The notes: a model not told the origin generated them from the letters alone. Counted from the first letter of the stretch, positions 1 to 9,526 are shown. The stretch: 64,000 bases of DNA from Rhynchospora pubera (GCA_028095005.1 CM051462.1:117976752-118040751); one strand, 5' to 3'. A program made the numbers and translations.

Positions 1-2866
1 GAATCACTATTTCTTCCTGTAAATTCTGAAGATCAATGGCGCCTTTTTTACCACGAGACATTCGAGACGAGAGGGTTACCGATTATTGAGTTGCATGTTG
101 ATTTCATCCCCGTATATGGCACGGGACCAGATCTGAACCTAACACCCCTTGACGAGCCCGGTAGCAGTGAGCCAAACACTTCCTTAAACCTTATGTGTGG
201 CCAGCAATCCACCCCTTACCAATACACTGGCGAACAGTCCGTTCCTACGCAAGACAATAACACATCAGGAGATGAAGTCGAGGTTGCCGATGGTGATGAA
301 GATGAGGGTCCGGCGACTTACTCCGACCTTCCTACCGGAGAAGAATATACCGATGTGGATGACTTCTCGGAGAGAGAAATGCCTTTTTATTCAAACTGCG
401 ACCAGCCATACGTTTCAGGAAGGACGGACTTGCACCATCCTGTAAGTGAATTGTGTGATATTTCCATGTTTGAGTATGCTGGTATGCCGGAGCGTAGTTT
501 AGGGCCACAAGGCGAACTTGCTGTTGGTAAACGATTCGGTTCCAAAAAACAATTAATTCTAGCTGTCTGTGATGTTTCATGCAAAACAAATCGAGAAGTT
601 CGAACGGAAACTAGCAATAAACAAAAAATTGTAATGGTTTGCATGCAAAAACCGAATTGTAAGTGGCGATTGTATGGTAGACGTGAGAGTTATAATACAA
701 ATTGGAAGATCTCTACCAATCCAAATGAGCATATTTGTTCGAGACCCCCGGGCCAAAAAGGTCACGCAAACCTTACAGCTAGTCTCATTGCCGAACACGT
801 TAGGGATGAATTGAAAAAAAATTTGGGAAAAAGTGTCCAGGACATAGGAAGCCTCATAAGGGCTAGATATCCACGTATTGAACCGACTTATAATAAACTA
901 TGGCGTGGGAGGGAGCGAGCGTTGGAGCAATTGTTTGGGTCCTGGGAAGGGGCCTACAATAAACTTCCACGCCTCCTGGAGGCAATGAAGGCGACAACCC
1001 CAGGAACGAAATACACAATAGTTTCTTGGTCTACAAACGATCCTAACGTTGGCGTCTTCAAGATGGCAGCCTGGGCTTTTGGTCCGTGCATAGAAGCGAT
1101 GAAATATGCCAGACCTGTTATCTCAATTGATGCTAGTTTTTTATCGGGCCGATACAAAGGTAGATTGTTCTCAGTGTGTGGTTATGATCCAGAAAATCGA
1201 TTAATTCCGGTTGCATTCGGATTGGGCGAAAAAGAAGATAAGGATACTTGGGGATGGTTTATGTCTTGGGTTAGATGTGAAGTTTTAGGCCGCAACACTA
1301 GATACTGTGTCATATCTGACCGTCATAAGGCAATAAAAGCGGTATTTGCATCCGTAGATTACGGTTGGAAGGCACAAGGTGCGCATGCAGTAGCGATTCA
1401 TCGGTTCTGCATGCAGCATGTTGCGGAAAACTTATGGAAGGAGGCTGGCGGGTCACAAGATGCTGATTTGAAAAACTTTTTCAAATGTAGACTTGCTAAC
1501 AAGAAAAACCCTAGACGTTTTAGAGAGAATTGGGGAGTTCTGAAGGAAAATAACCTGAGAGCTTATCAGTACCTAAGAAATTGTGGTAAAATTAATGAAA
1601 ATGACAACAACGAGCGGCCAAAACTATATAAATGGGCTCAGAGTTTTGACAAGGGGCATCGGTGGAGTATAATGACGAGTAATGGATCGGAGAGTCTGAA
1701 TAATGTGTTTAGAATAGAGAGAAGATTACCAGTGACAGCACTTATAGAAGGCACGTGGTATAAATGTGCCAACTGGATGAACAAGCGAACACAAGAAGCA
1801 CTTCAAAGGTTGAGTTTAGGAGAAAGATGGCCGGAAGGAGTAAAGAATAAATTGATCAAGCACGATAGAAAATCACGTAAGTACTTAAAGAAAAAGAATT
1901 CAATTCATTCATTCATTTTAATCCATTTTGAACTAACTTCATCTTTTTGTTTCAATCTCAGAGGAGTTTATGAGCACATTCGTGTTAAGATTGGACCTTG
2001 GAGAATTTCGCGTGAAAGTTCGCGAGGAGTACCGTGATGGTGTAGGCTACGATTATTCCCATTACACAGTTCAAATTCCACCCGACATGGAGCAAACCGA
2101 TGTGCAATTGCCCTTCACTCGAACCACATGTGAGTGCCAAAAACCACAATTGACAGGTATCCCTTGCGCACATGTCATTGCTGTTTGCAGGGAGACAAAT
2201 TACAATGTAGATCAATTTGTGGATGGTCACTATAGCATGCAAAACCAGCACATGATATGGTCAGCAGGTCAGTTTCATTGTTACAAAGATGAGGAAGAGT
2301 GGCCAGTTTATACAGGTCCGATAATTGTCCCCGACAAAAGTTTGGTCAATCGAGGAAGGCGCAAAATCATTCGTGCAGAGATGTGGATGGATAGGATGGA
2401 AGGAAGGAAAGGTGGAGGTTCCACAAGAAAAACAAAAAAGAAAAATCAAGGTGAAGCTTCAACCAGTCAACCGCGACAAGCAGCACCCCAACCGCCATAT
2501 CCGATGGACGCATTGCAATCCGGTCGATACACCAGTAGACCACCAACAAGGGCCAACAGTCCAAGAAGGGCCGCGAGTACTGAACTTACGGTTCGGACTC
2601 GTCAAACACCCATTCAACCAGGACGAATGTCATTGCATGTTGATCCACGAAGCAACAATAATCGGGAGGACCAAGGATCTGTACAACCACAGAGAAATTC
2701 TATAAGCATTGATCCACGGGTAAGAGATGTCGCATCTGGAAATATGAGAAGTGAGTCGGCTAGATTTCCAACAGATCAAGGCAATACATCAAGGGAGAGA
2801 GGACGTAAAGGATTGTTTGGGGGGAAATTTGGCAATATACTGTCTTTCGGTAGGAAGAAAAAATGA
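1..2866 (+). CDS. MULE (MuDR-type) transposase, 5'-partial, two exons
   Basis: Transposase of a Mutator-like DNA transposon, which cuts and pastes the element in the nucleus. The frame is open from base 1 with no ATG before 193, so the true start lies left of the window. Visible in order: an acidic N-terminal stretch; a MuDR-type DNA-binding region (about 520-800, with CKWRLYGRR); the MULE catalytic domain, with a first Asp in SIDASFL (codon 1129), a second in SDRHKA (codon 1318) and the HRFCMQH motif near 1400; and a SWIM zinc finger (CEC...CAH, about 2130-2175). The C-terminus is Lys/Pro-rich. Exon 1 ends at 1876 and exon 2 starts at 1962. The 85-bp GTAAGT...CAG intron is phase 1, and splicing it restores one frame to the TGA at 2864-2866. 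No internal stop or frameshift is seen, so the visible part could be functional. Confidence 0.9.
1877..1961 (+). other. intron of the MULE transposase gene
   Basis: GTAAGT donor at 1877 and a T-rich tract ending in CAG at 1961. Removing these 85 bases joins two frames that each carry half of a MULE transposase (catalytic domain upstream, SWIM finger downstream). Without splicing, the first frame stops at 2037 and misses the SWIM finger. Confidence 0.85.
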
Positions 2867-3074
2867 AATAATTGAAGATTAAGTGTTGTCGTAATTTTAT
2901 ATATTGTAATGGAATGTATTGTAAGAGAATTTTACAATTAACTCGTATAATATAATGTTGAAAGGTTTAGTGTTAGCATTGACAGACATGCATTCTTGTT
3001 ATCTACAAAAAGCACTAATCCTAAAAGGCTTTGTACTCTATTTAGTGTTGAGAAGCAGTTAATTAACTCGTACC

Positions 3075-3352
3075 GCTAAAAGGCTTTGTACCCTTTTATA
3101 AAACGCGCTAAAAGGCTTTACCCTATTATAAAACGCGTTCAGAGGCTTTGTACCCTTTTATAAAACGCGCTAAAAGGCTTTACCCTTTTATAAAACGCGC
3201 TAAAAGGGTTTACCCTTTTATAAAACGCGCTAAAAGGCTTTATCCTTTTATAAAACGCGTTAAAAGACTTTGTAGCCTTTTATAAAACGCGTTAAAAGGC
3301 TTTGTACCATTTTATAAAACGCGTTAAAAGGCTTTACCTTTTTATAAAACGC
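3075..3352 (+). repeat. tandem array, nine units of 30 or 32 bp with a TTTTATAAAACGC core
   Basis: Nine head-to-tail units, each starting GCTAAAAGGCTTT (or GTTAAAAG...) and ending CCTTTTATAAAACGC. Unit lengths run 32,30,32,30,30,30,32,32,30. Each unit holds a TATA-like TTTATAAAA followed by a CGCG box, the same core as the palindromes at 4258-4549 and 5855-6056. It lies about 200 bp after the transposase stop. Possible roles are a transposase-binding subterminal array or a multi-copy promoter; neither is proven. Confidence 0.9.
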
Positions 3353-3700
3353 CCATTTCTCGCATCTCTCATTCTCACCTCTGAATATCATTCTCAGCTC
3401 TCATTCTCACCTCTCTCATTCTCACCTCTCAATGTTAATAAGTGCGAAATTGTAATAAGAGATTTTCCGGTGGAATCTGTTATTATGTAAGAAGGTCGGC
3501 CCAGATGGACAGCTCGCTAACTTCATCATCATCTGAGGTAGACCAACACTCTGCTGCCTACGATCATGGGTAATGGGCGGTAGAGTTCTGCCGACCCAAT
3601 TAGGGAGGAACTCGACGACTGTCGAAGGCTCTCGCAGAATTGGGCAACTGTCCATGAGTCTCCGCAAATCGTTGTTTTCATATTAATGAGAATTATTGTA
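3353..3700 (+). ncRNA. possible transcript downstream of the TATA/CGCG array
   Basis: Directly after the array is a pyrimidine-rich leader with repeated TCTCATTCTCACCTC. It is followed by a GC-richer 200-bp block (3465-3665) that stands out from the AT-rich surroundings and can form short stems (CGGTAGA/TCTGCCG at about 3579-3594; CCCAATT/AATTGGG at about 3596-3643). No convincing plus-strand frame is present. An 81-codon minus-strand frame covers it but has no recognisable domain. Bases 3463-3495 match the inverse of 5582-5614. Calling it a transcribed RNA is inference from position only. Confidence 0.25.
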
Positions 3701-3776
3701 ATGAAAATTGTTATTAATTTAAATCGTTGTTTTCATATTAATGAGAGTTTTTGTAATGAAATTTTTTTCTTAATTT
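3666..3776 (+). repeat. 55-bp direct repeat, two copies
   Basis: Two adjacent copies beginning AAATCGTTGTTTTCATATTA, at 3666 and 3721, differing by a few substitutions. Confidence 0.8.
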
Positions 3777-3908
3777 TTATATTAATTAGTTATAAATATT
3801 AAAACATAAATAAAACATAAATTCATACAATAACATAAATTCATACAATAACATAAATTTCATAGAAAATAAAATACATAAATTCCATTATTCTAGCACA
3901 ATTAAACT

Positions 3909-4163
3909 TTAATTTTTCTCCACTTCCTTAACATCTTTATTCTTCTCCTCCTCCTTATTCTCACTAGAACTCTCATCTATTTTAACCCCCATACTAAAAT
4001 CAGGGCTCCTGCCACATCCTGGAGGGAAACGACGTACAGCCGAGACGGCCCTTCTCTTCGGAGGACCGTATAATGGGATCCTTTTTGCTCCCACATTAGG
4101 TGTTCCCTCTCCCACCTTGGATGTTTCTTCCCCCATCTTATTATTATTTTGATCCTTCTCCAT
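3909..4163 (-). CDS. small 84-aa ORF, divergent to the 101-aa ORF
   Basis: I do not recognise this protein. It is 84 residues and strongly charged: a Lys/Glu/Gly-rich N-terminus, a central basic patch with PPKRRAVSAVRRFPPG that could act as a nuclear signal, and an acidic Lys/Glu C-terminus (SSENKEEEKNKDVKEVEK). Reading leftward, a TATA-like TATATATATC lies about 70 bases upstream of its ATG (4163), followed by a short 5' leader. Its promoter faces the same palindrome-bearing interval as the 101-aa ORF at 4659. Composition is low-complexity, so a chance frame is possible. The organised promoter and divergent layout are the main support. Confidence 0.4.
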   Translation of the reverse strand: MEKDQNNNKMGEETSKVGEGTPNVGAKRIPLYGPPKRRAVSAVRRFPPGCGRSPDFSMGVKIDESSSENKEEEKNKDVKEVEKN

Positions 4164-4343
4164 TTCTCAAATTTCTGATTTTACGCGTCTTTCGTTTGTG
4201 ATTTTTTGATACGAAATAGGAGAACGAATTGAGATATATATAGGCAATTATTTAACCGTTTATAAAACGCGCTAAAATAGGGGTCTGCTCAAAAAACGCG
4301 CTATAAAACGCTGCTCAAACACAGTATCACGCTGCTCAAAAAG

Positions 4344-4426
4344 TGGACACCACCTTTGTACGCGTTTATAAAACGCGTTGGAGGCCTCCGAACGCGTTTT
4401 ATAAACGCGTACGAAGGTGGTGTCCA
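4344..4426. repeat. 83-bp near-perfect palindrome
   Basis: Arms 4344-4379 and 4391-4426 (36 bp each, one mismatch) flank an 11-bp centre that itself contains the palindrome GGAGGCCTCC. Each arm carries TGGACACCACCTT plus CGCGTTTATAAAACGCG. It could extrude as a cruciform or give a hairpin RNA. Confidence 0.95.
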
Positions 4427-4483
4427 GGTAAAACAGCAAAACAGACTGACAGCCTGCGAAAGTATTGAATTCCATTAACTTAG

Positions 4484-4549
4484 CCCTTCGTACGCGTTTA
4501 TAAAACGCGCTCAAACCTTATTACGCGTTTTATAAACGCGTACGAAGGG
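4484..4549. repeat. perfect 26-bp inverted repeat, 14-bp loop
   Basis: Arms 4484-4509 and 4524-4549 are exact reverse complements, each holding CCCTTCGTACGCG and TTTATAAAACGCG. It lies just upstream of the TATAAATA box of the 101-aa ORF. Confidence 0.95.
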
Positions 4550-4658
4550 TTGAGTCTATAAATAGTCCTGCTTCTCCGCAAATTCACGTCGAAAATTCAG
4601 AAATCAAAAACCAAAACTTTAGAGAAGTTACGCAGAGAAAAGAAACAGAGAAAACATA

Positions 4659-4964
4659 ATGTCAACTAAACCACGTCATGTTTGTACCGGTGTGCTTCTA
4701 CAAGGAGATGGAGGAATAAGTAAACGAGATATTCTTCGGCACGTCTACTTCCACTATCCTTCCGACAAATTTTACGTGAAGGTTTTTCAACGCGACGTTT
4801 TTGTAGTGAGAGGGCCGAAATATTGGACGGATGCAGTTAAGAGGGATGGAGGATATAATGTCCGACGTGGAGATGGAATCGTTTGGTTGCGTTTGCAACA
4901 GGCATGTCCTCCTGGATTTGAAAATCACCCGTTAAATGGAAATGACATATATCATTTGGACTGA
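4659..4964 (+). CDS. orphan 101-aa protein of unknown function
   Basis: I do not recognise this protein. It has 101 residues of mixed, globular-looking composition, unlike most chance frames in this AT-rich DNA. It has a basic Lys/Arg segment (ISKRDILRHVYFHYP), aromatic residues throughout, WTDAVKRDGGYNVRRGDG in the middle, and a C-terminus with CPPGFENHP. There is no signal peptide, membrane segment or zinc motif. Support comes from a TATAAATA box about 95-100 bases upstream, a purine-rich plant-type leader, an A-rich ATG context and a terminal TGA followed by AT-rich DNA. It sits in the palindrome module next to a MULE transposase, so an accessory transposon protein (comparable in position to mudrB, not in sequence) is one idea. 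Confidence 0.55.
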   Translation: MSTKPRHVCTGVLLQGDGGISKRDILRHVYFHYPSDKFYVKVFQRDVFVVRGPKYWTDAVKRDGGYNVRRGDGIVWLRLQQACPPGFENHPLNGNDIYHLD

Positions 4965-4970
4965 TTATTA

Positions 4971-5062
4971 GGTTTTCTATAATTAGATGTTTTTATTATT
5001 GTGTGTTCTATAATTAGGTTTTCTATAATTATATGTTTTTATTATTGTGTGTTCTATTATTA
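4971..5062 (+). repeat. 46-bp tandem repeat, two copies
   Basis: Copies at 4971-5016 and 5017-5062 begin GGTTTTCTATAATTA and differ at two or three bases. A second short duplication (TTTTAGTATATGTATTAATT twice) follows at about 5080-5127. They lie in the 3' region of the 101-aa ORF. The rest of 4965-5400 is AT-rich with another small repeat (ATTAAAATTTTGAACCACA at about 5307 and 5358). Confidence 0.8.
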
Positions 5063-5491
5063 TCTGTTTTCTTTTATGTTTTAGTATATGTATTAATTCG
5101 TGTTTTAGTATATGTATTAATTCGTGTAGTATATGTGTTGTAAGTTTTATTATCTAATTTATTTTAGTTTTTATTTTATCCATTTTCATTTTTATTGTGA
5201 AATTCGAAATATTAAAAGACTTAATATTTATTTAAATTATATTAGACATTACAACTCAATGAACATTATAATAAAAAACACAATACAAATTAAAAATTAC
5301 AATTTATTAAAATTTTGAACCACACAATACACAACAAAAAAATTACAAAATACATGATATTAAAATTTTGAACCACATAAAAAAAAATTGTAGAAGATCC
5401 ATTGCTAAGGGTGGGAAGAGAAAACATCACCGCAACTTATAGAAAAGAGTCGGGCGACTGATTGTCACCTTAACCCCCTCTTTTTCTGAGA

Positions 5492-5533
5492 CTTGGATGA
5501 GGATGACTGCATGTATGCAGATTCTCATCCAAG
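5492..5533. repeat. 42-nt interrupted palindrome
   Basis: CTTGGATGAG pairs with CTCATCCAAG at the outer ends and CTGCAT with ATGCAG in the centre, with a small internal mismatch. It lies downstream of the larger hairpin if that is read on the minus strand. Confidence 0.8.
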
Positions 5534-5626
5534 GATGTCGGCTGCGGTGTTATGGCTCGTAGACCCAGCCCAACAAACCGTCCTCTACACGTAATAACAG
5601 ATTCCACAGGAAAGTTTTTATTTTAA

Positions 5627-5727
5627 AGTTGGTGGAATATTAATAGCCATAAGGATTGTGTGCGACTCTGTATCAGTGAATAAGTGTGCCGCATACAACC
5701 CTTATGGCTATTAGTTTCGCACCAACT
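5627..5727 (-). ncRNA. miRNA-precursor-like hairpin, 38-bp stem and 25-nt loop
   Basis: Arms 5627-5664 and 5690-5727 are reverse complements with 32 of 38 positions matching; the loop is 5665-5689. The best uninterrupted block carries AATAGCCATAAGG on both arms. Read on the minus strand, a TATA-like ATATAAATACCC lies at about 5828-5839, some 100 bases before the hairpin, and further upstream are the CGCGTTTATAAAACGCG palindromes. Size and near-complete pairing fit a MIRNA foldback. They also fit a small decayed inverted repeat. A 48-codon frame starting MRGKELDGG overlaps it on the same strand. Confidence 0.35.
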
Positions 5728-5854
5728 AATATTATTTTGCATTCCACCATCTAACTCTTTTCCTCTCATTTTTTTCTTTTTTTCAGATCTTTTCTCTTTT
5801 TTTTTTTGATTTTGGACGACAGAAGGATGGGTATTTATATGGAAATTAGATCTC

Positions 5855-6056
5855 TCCAACGCGTTTTATAAAAGGGTAAGAACGCTTCTTACGCGTTTTA
5901 TAAACGCGTAAAATCAGAAAATAACGCGCAAACTCAGAAACTTTCGCCGCAATCATTGCAGCGTTTAGCGCGTTTTATAAACGCGTTTTAAGGCCTGTAA
6001 CGCGTTTATAAAACGCGCTCGAGAGGAGAGAGAGAGGCGCGGTTTATAAACGCGTT
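5855..6056. repeat. second block of CGCGTTTATAAAACGCG palindromes
   Basis: Contains five copies of the core in alternating orientation. Bases 5967-5987 and 5999-6019 are perfect 21-bp inverted arms around an 11-bp centre with AGGCCT, the same design as the palindrome at 4360-4410 (20-bp arms, centre with AGGCCT). TTACGCGTTTTATAAACGCG at about 5898 is a third dyad. A GAGA tract and a last CGCGGTTTATAAACGCG end the block. Confidence 0.9.
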
Positions 6057-6557
6057 GGAACTTTCTTCTTATTAAAAAAAAAATAAATAATTCTTTGTAT
6101 TAAATTTTTTGGTGTCTGAATTTTTATATTAAATAATTTCGGAGATTCAGAGGATGGGATAAGAATAGCAAGAATTGCTATCAAAGCATAAATAACAACA
6201 GCCCCATTTCAGCGTTTCCCTAGTTATTAATTCATCAATTTTTTATTTATTAATCAATTTGCATATTTACATCCCTTCTTTTATCATTGAATGCATTTTT
6301 ATAGGTTCCCTCCGTTTCGTTCTCTCCTTCATCCCAAAAATTCCCACAACCAAGCACCTATTTATTCCTCAATTTATTTCTTATTCCACATTTCATTCCT
6401 CCGTGTTGACGAAGACGCTTGCATCGAGGGGACTAGGAAGAGGTCCTCTCGTGCTTCCACCTCCAAATTCAAATCCTTTGAATTTTCTTTCAGATCTCTC
6501 CTTCCTGCGCCTTCTTTCTCTGGTGCCGTTTGTTCGTCGGAGAAATAGAGCGGCGAC
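6057..6557 (+). promoter_or_regulatory. upstream region and 5' leader of the first URGT gene
   Basis: About 500 bases of AT-rich DNA turning into a CT-rich leader (from about 6300) before the ATG at 6558. No clear TATA box or named element is recognised. Confidence 0.4.
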
Positions 6558-9197
6558 ATGGATTTGGAGAAGAAGCCTGTGGTTTCCGATGTGGGAGCAT
6601 GGGGAATGAATATCGTGAGTTCTGTGGGAATCATCATGGCGAACAAGCAACTCATGTCGCCTAATGGCTATGCCTTCTGCTTTGGTATACTCTCTCACCT
6701 TCTAGCTTGAGATCTAAGCACTATTCTTGAGACCAATTTGAAGCAACTAGATCTGGTAAACAAATTAAATGGCCTGGTGTCATGTTGTTTGGATGTGTGT
6801 AGAGATTTTATATGTATTCGCGGTAAGCTTCAGTTATTCCTGGGAGTTGAATTGGGTTTTGTTTAAAGGACTTTATTTGTTAAAACCTGATGACTTTTAC
6901 TCAATTCCTAAATTGGTTCATTTATTTGTACTTTTTTCTTTTCCTGAAATGCGTGTGTATGAAATTAGAAGTCTGATTAAAAGTTATTGGACTGATTTGA
7001 GATTGGCATTGATTAATTAAGTAATCAATATATAGATATAGTTATTTATATTCTTTCTACCAAGTAGTTTTCTTTCCTCTGGACTTTGGTTTACTAATTA
7101 TAGTAATATTTTCAGCAACAACACTTACTGGATTCCATTTTACGGTGACGGCCTTGGTGGGTTGGATCTCAAATGCCACTGGCTACTCCGTATCAAAGTA
7201 TGTCCCTTTGTGGGAATTAGTATGGTTCTCTATTGTGGCTAATATGTCAATCACCGGAATGAACCTCAGCCTCATGCTTAACTCTGTTGGATTTTATCAG
7301 GTCAATATCTTTTAACTCATTATTAGTTACAACTTGAGAACCAACTTTTGTTAGCTTCAAAGTAAATTGTAGAAGCTTTAGGAACTTTCCACCATTACTT
7401 TGCTTTTCAATGGTTTAGAAATGTAAATCTTAAAATCATTACCCTGGCTTGATCGTTCAACTAATTGACTAGTGAAATCTTCTTGAGGAGAAAATATGGA
7501 CCATGTAAGAGGACTGTATATTATAAATTAATGTAAAGTTTCATGCCATTTATGAACTTCTAATGAAATCTGTCACTTGATAATTTTTAACTCTGTATTT
7601 GATAAAATTTGTTTTATTGGTTGGAATAATGTAGATCTCAAAATTGAGTATGATACCAGTTGTTTGCTTGATGGAGTGGATATTGCATAGCAAGCACTAC
7701 ACAACAAGAGTGATATTGTCTGTGATAGTGGTTGCCTTTGGTGTTGGTATCTGCACAGTTACTGATGTTGAGATCAATGCAAAGGGCTTTATTTGTGCTT
7801 GTGTAGCTGTTTTCTGCACTTCCCTTCAACAAATTGTAGGTGATCTGAACTTGCCTTGCATTATTGGAGTTGATCAGTTGCAGTGCCTTTCCTATTATTT
7901 TTGCTGCAATATATTCCTTTTTTTTTTCTCGTTTTGACACCATGAACATATGAAGTAGTTAGTTCTAAGACTTGAAGGTTTATATTAAGGTGAAGTTTGG
8001 GCAACAGGTTACTGGGTTTATCAGTCTAATGTCTCTTTTCTTTATAGAGTTTTTTAATGAATAATATGACAGGAATTATTTGGGGGAAGAAAACTTCATC
8101 TAATATTGTACACTGAAAAGTTGTTCATTTTATTGTACTTTTATATAATTTACCGTCAGGACAACTTTGATTATTGATTATCATTTATTTTCTTTTCCAG
8201 ACAATTGGATCTTTCCAGAAGAAGTATAATATCGGCTCATTTGAGCTTCTTAGTAAAACTGCTCCTATCCAGGCTGCGTCTCTCATTGTATTGGGCCCGT
8301 TTGTTGATTACTACCTCAATGGTCACTCAATTGTCAAGTATCACTACTCTACTGGTGCTGTTGTAAGCCTTCCATTATACTATTTGTATTTCATTCCCAA
8401 TTCTAGTTACACTGTTTGAGTTCTGCTTGTCTGTCATGAATCAAACAATATGGAGCTCCTGTTGTTAGTTTAAAATCAAAGTCAGATTTTCAAAAGTTAG
8501 TTAGGTTCAACAAGATTGGTAAGTTGGGCTGGGTTTGGCAATCTAGCAGAATGGAGTATAGAAAGTTTGGTCTCAAAACATTCAAAGAGTATAGAAAGTT
8601 CGGTATCAAGACATTGAAAGTGGAATTTACAGCTAAGTTAGTGCCTGTTGCCCCTTGCTCTTTTCATGGTCCAAATGGTTTATGTCAGAAGTCAAACCAG
8701 CCCCACCGCTTACTTGGTTATGACATATCAACTACCACAAATCAGATAACAAAGACATCTTCATTTTATGCTGATATCTAAAGAATGGTCCCTTAAATTT
8801 GCATTTAACATTGTACTATTTTTTTCTTTCTTTGCAGTTCTTCATCCTGTTATCTTGCTCCCTTGCTGTCTTCTGCAACATGAGCCAGTACCTCTGCATT
8901 GGTAGGTTCTCGGCCACATCATTCCAAGTATTAGGCCACATGAAAACTGTGTGTGTTCTGATACTAGGATGGATTCTGTTTGACTCAGCACTAACCCTAA
9001 AGAACATATTGGGTATGCTGGTTGCTGTTTTTGGCATGATAGTTTACAGCTGGGCAGTTGAGGCTGATAAAAAGTCTGCCAAGTTTGTGTCAGCTAAAAG
9101 TAGTGATATATTGAACGGAGAAGATGTTAAGTTACTAAAAGATAAATCAAATGGCCTGATTGACTCTGATTTGGAGCATGGGCAAATGAAGAGCTAG
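6558..9197 (+). CDS. URGT: URGT-type Golgi UDP-rhamnose/UDP-galactose transporter, copy 1
   Basis: Member of the plant NST/TPT (drug-metabolite transporter) superfamily, closest by my reading to URGT proteins, which move UDP-Rha and UDP-Gal into the Golgi lumen for pectin and other wall polysaccharides. Five exons: 6558-6684, 7116-7300, 7635-7835, 8201-8362, 8838-9197, all with GT-AG borders and one continuous frame of 344 aa. Hallmarks: SDVGAWGMNIVSSVGIIMAN, TTLTGFHFTVTALVG, SLMLNSVGFYQISKLSMIP, VAFGVGICTVTDVEINAKGF, QKKYNIGSFELLSKTAPIQA and GRFSATSFQVLGHMKTVCVL. About ten hydrophobic segments fit a multi-pass Golgi protein, and the C-tail is hydrophilic and cytosolic-like. Length matches the family (about 340-350 aa). 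A tandem paralogue starts at 22666. No defect is seen. Confidence 0.93.
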
Positions 9198-9526
9198 TTA
9201 TTATTATTCTACTTTTTTTTTTGTCATATATCATTTTTTTGGTTTGACTTAGTCATTGATTCTTTTGGCAAGATTTTTTCATCTTTGTTTTTCAGCTGCG
9301 ACTTGATTAAGTTGTTATAGGAAAGTGCTTACACGATGTATGTAGAAAATCGAAGATTTTTTAGTTGGTAAAAGCTGTCCTATTTAACATATCATTGTGT
9401 TTGTGTGATGACAACGTGAAGGGTAGTTCCGTTGTCATTTATTTTATTTATTTTCACGTTTAACGTCAGATGAAGCAAAAGGAAATTCAGTGCTTGTTGG
9501 GAGTGGCGAAGTTAGGTAAATCTCTA
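9198..9526 (+). other. 3' region of URGT copy 1 up to the Helitron
   Basis: AT-rich DNA, probably the 3' UTR and downstream flank. No gene or repeat was recognised. It ends at the A (9526) that precedes the Helitron-type terminus. Confidence 0.5.

Larger units (their letters stand above)
4164..4658. promoter_or_regulatory. divergent promoter with palindromic TTTATAAAACGCG elements
   Basis: The interval separates the 84-aa (minus) and 101-aa (plus) ORFs. Toward the right it has a clear TATA box, TATAAATA at about 4557-4564, then a leader of about 70-90 bases before the ATG at 4659. Toward the left it has TATATATA at about 4231-4240. Between them lie copies of CGCGTTTATAAAACGCG at 4258, 4360, 4391, 4493 and 4524, arranged as two large palindromes. 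ACGCGT/CGCG boxes are known binding sites of plant CAMTA factors; whether they act here is inference. Confidence 0.6.

Noticed and set aside
3422..3667. 81-codon minus-strand frame
   Set aside because: No recognisable domain, and its start lies in AT-rich repeat DNA; the block is better described as structured, possibly non-coding.
5623..5859. 78-codon minus-strand frame over the hairpin
   Set aside because: Its ATG lies upstream of the only TATA-like element and most of it is Lys/Glu-rich low complexity; only an internal 48-codon version would be transcribed.
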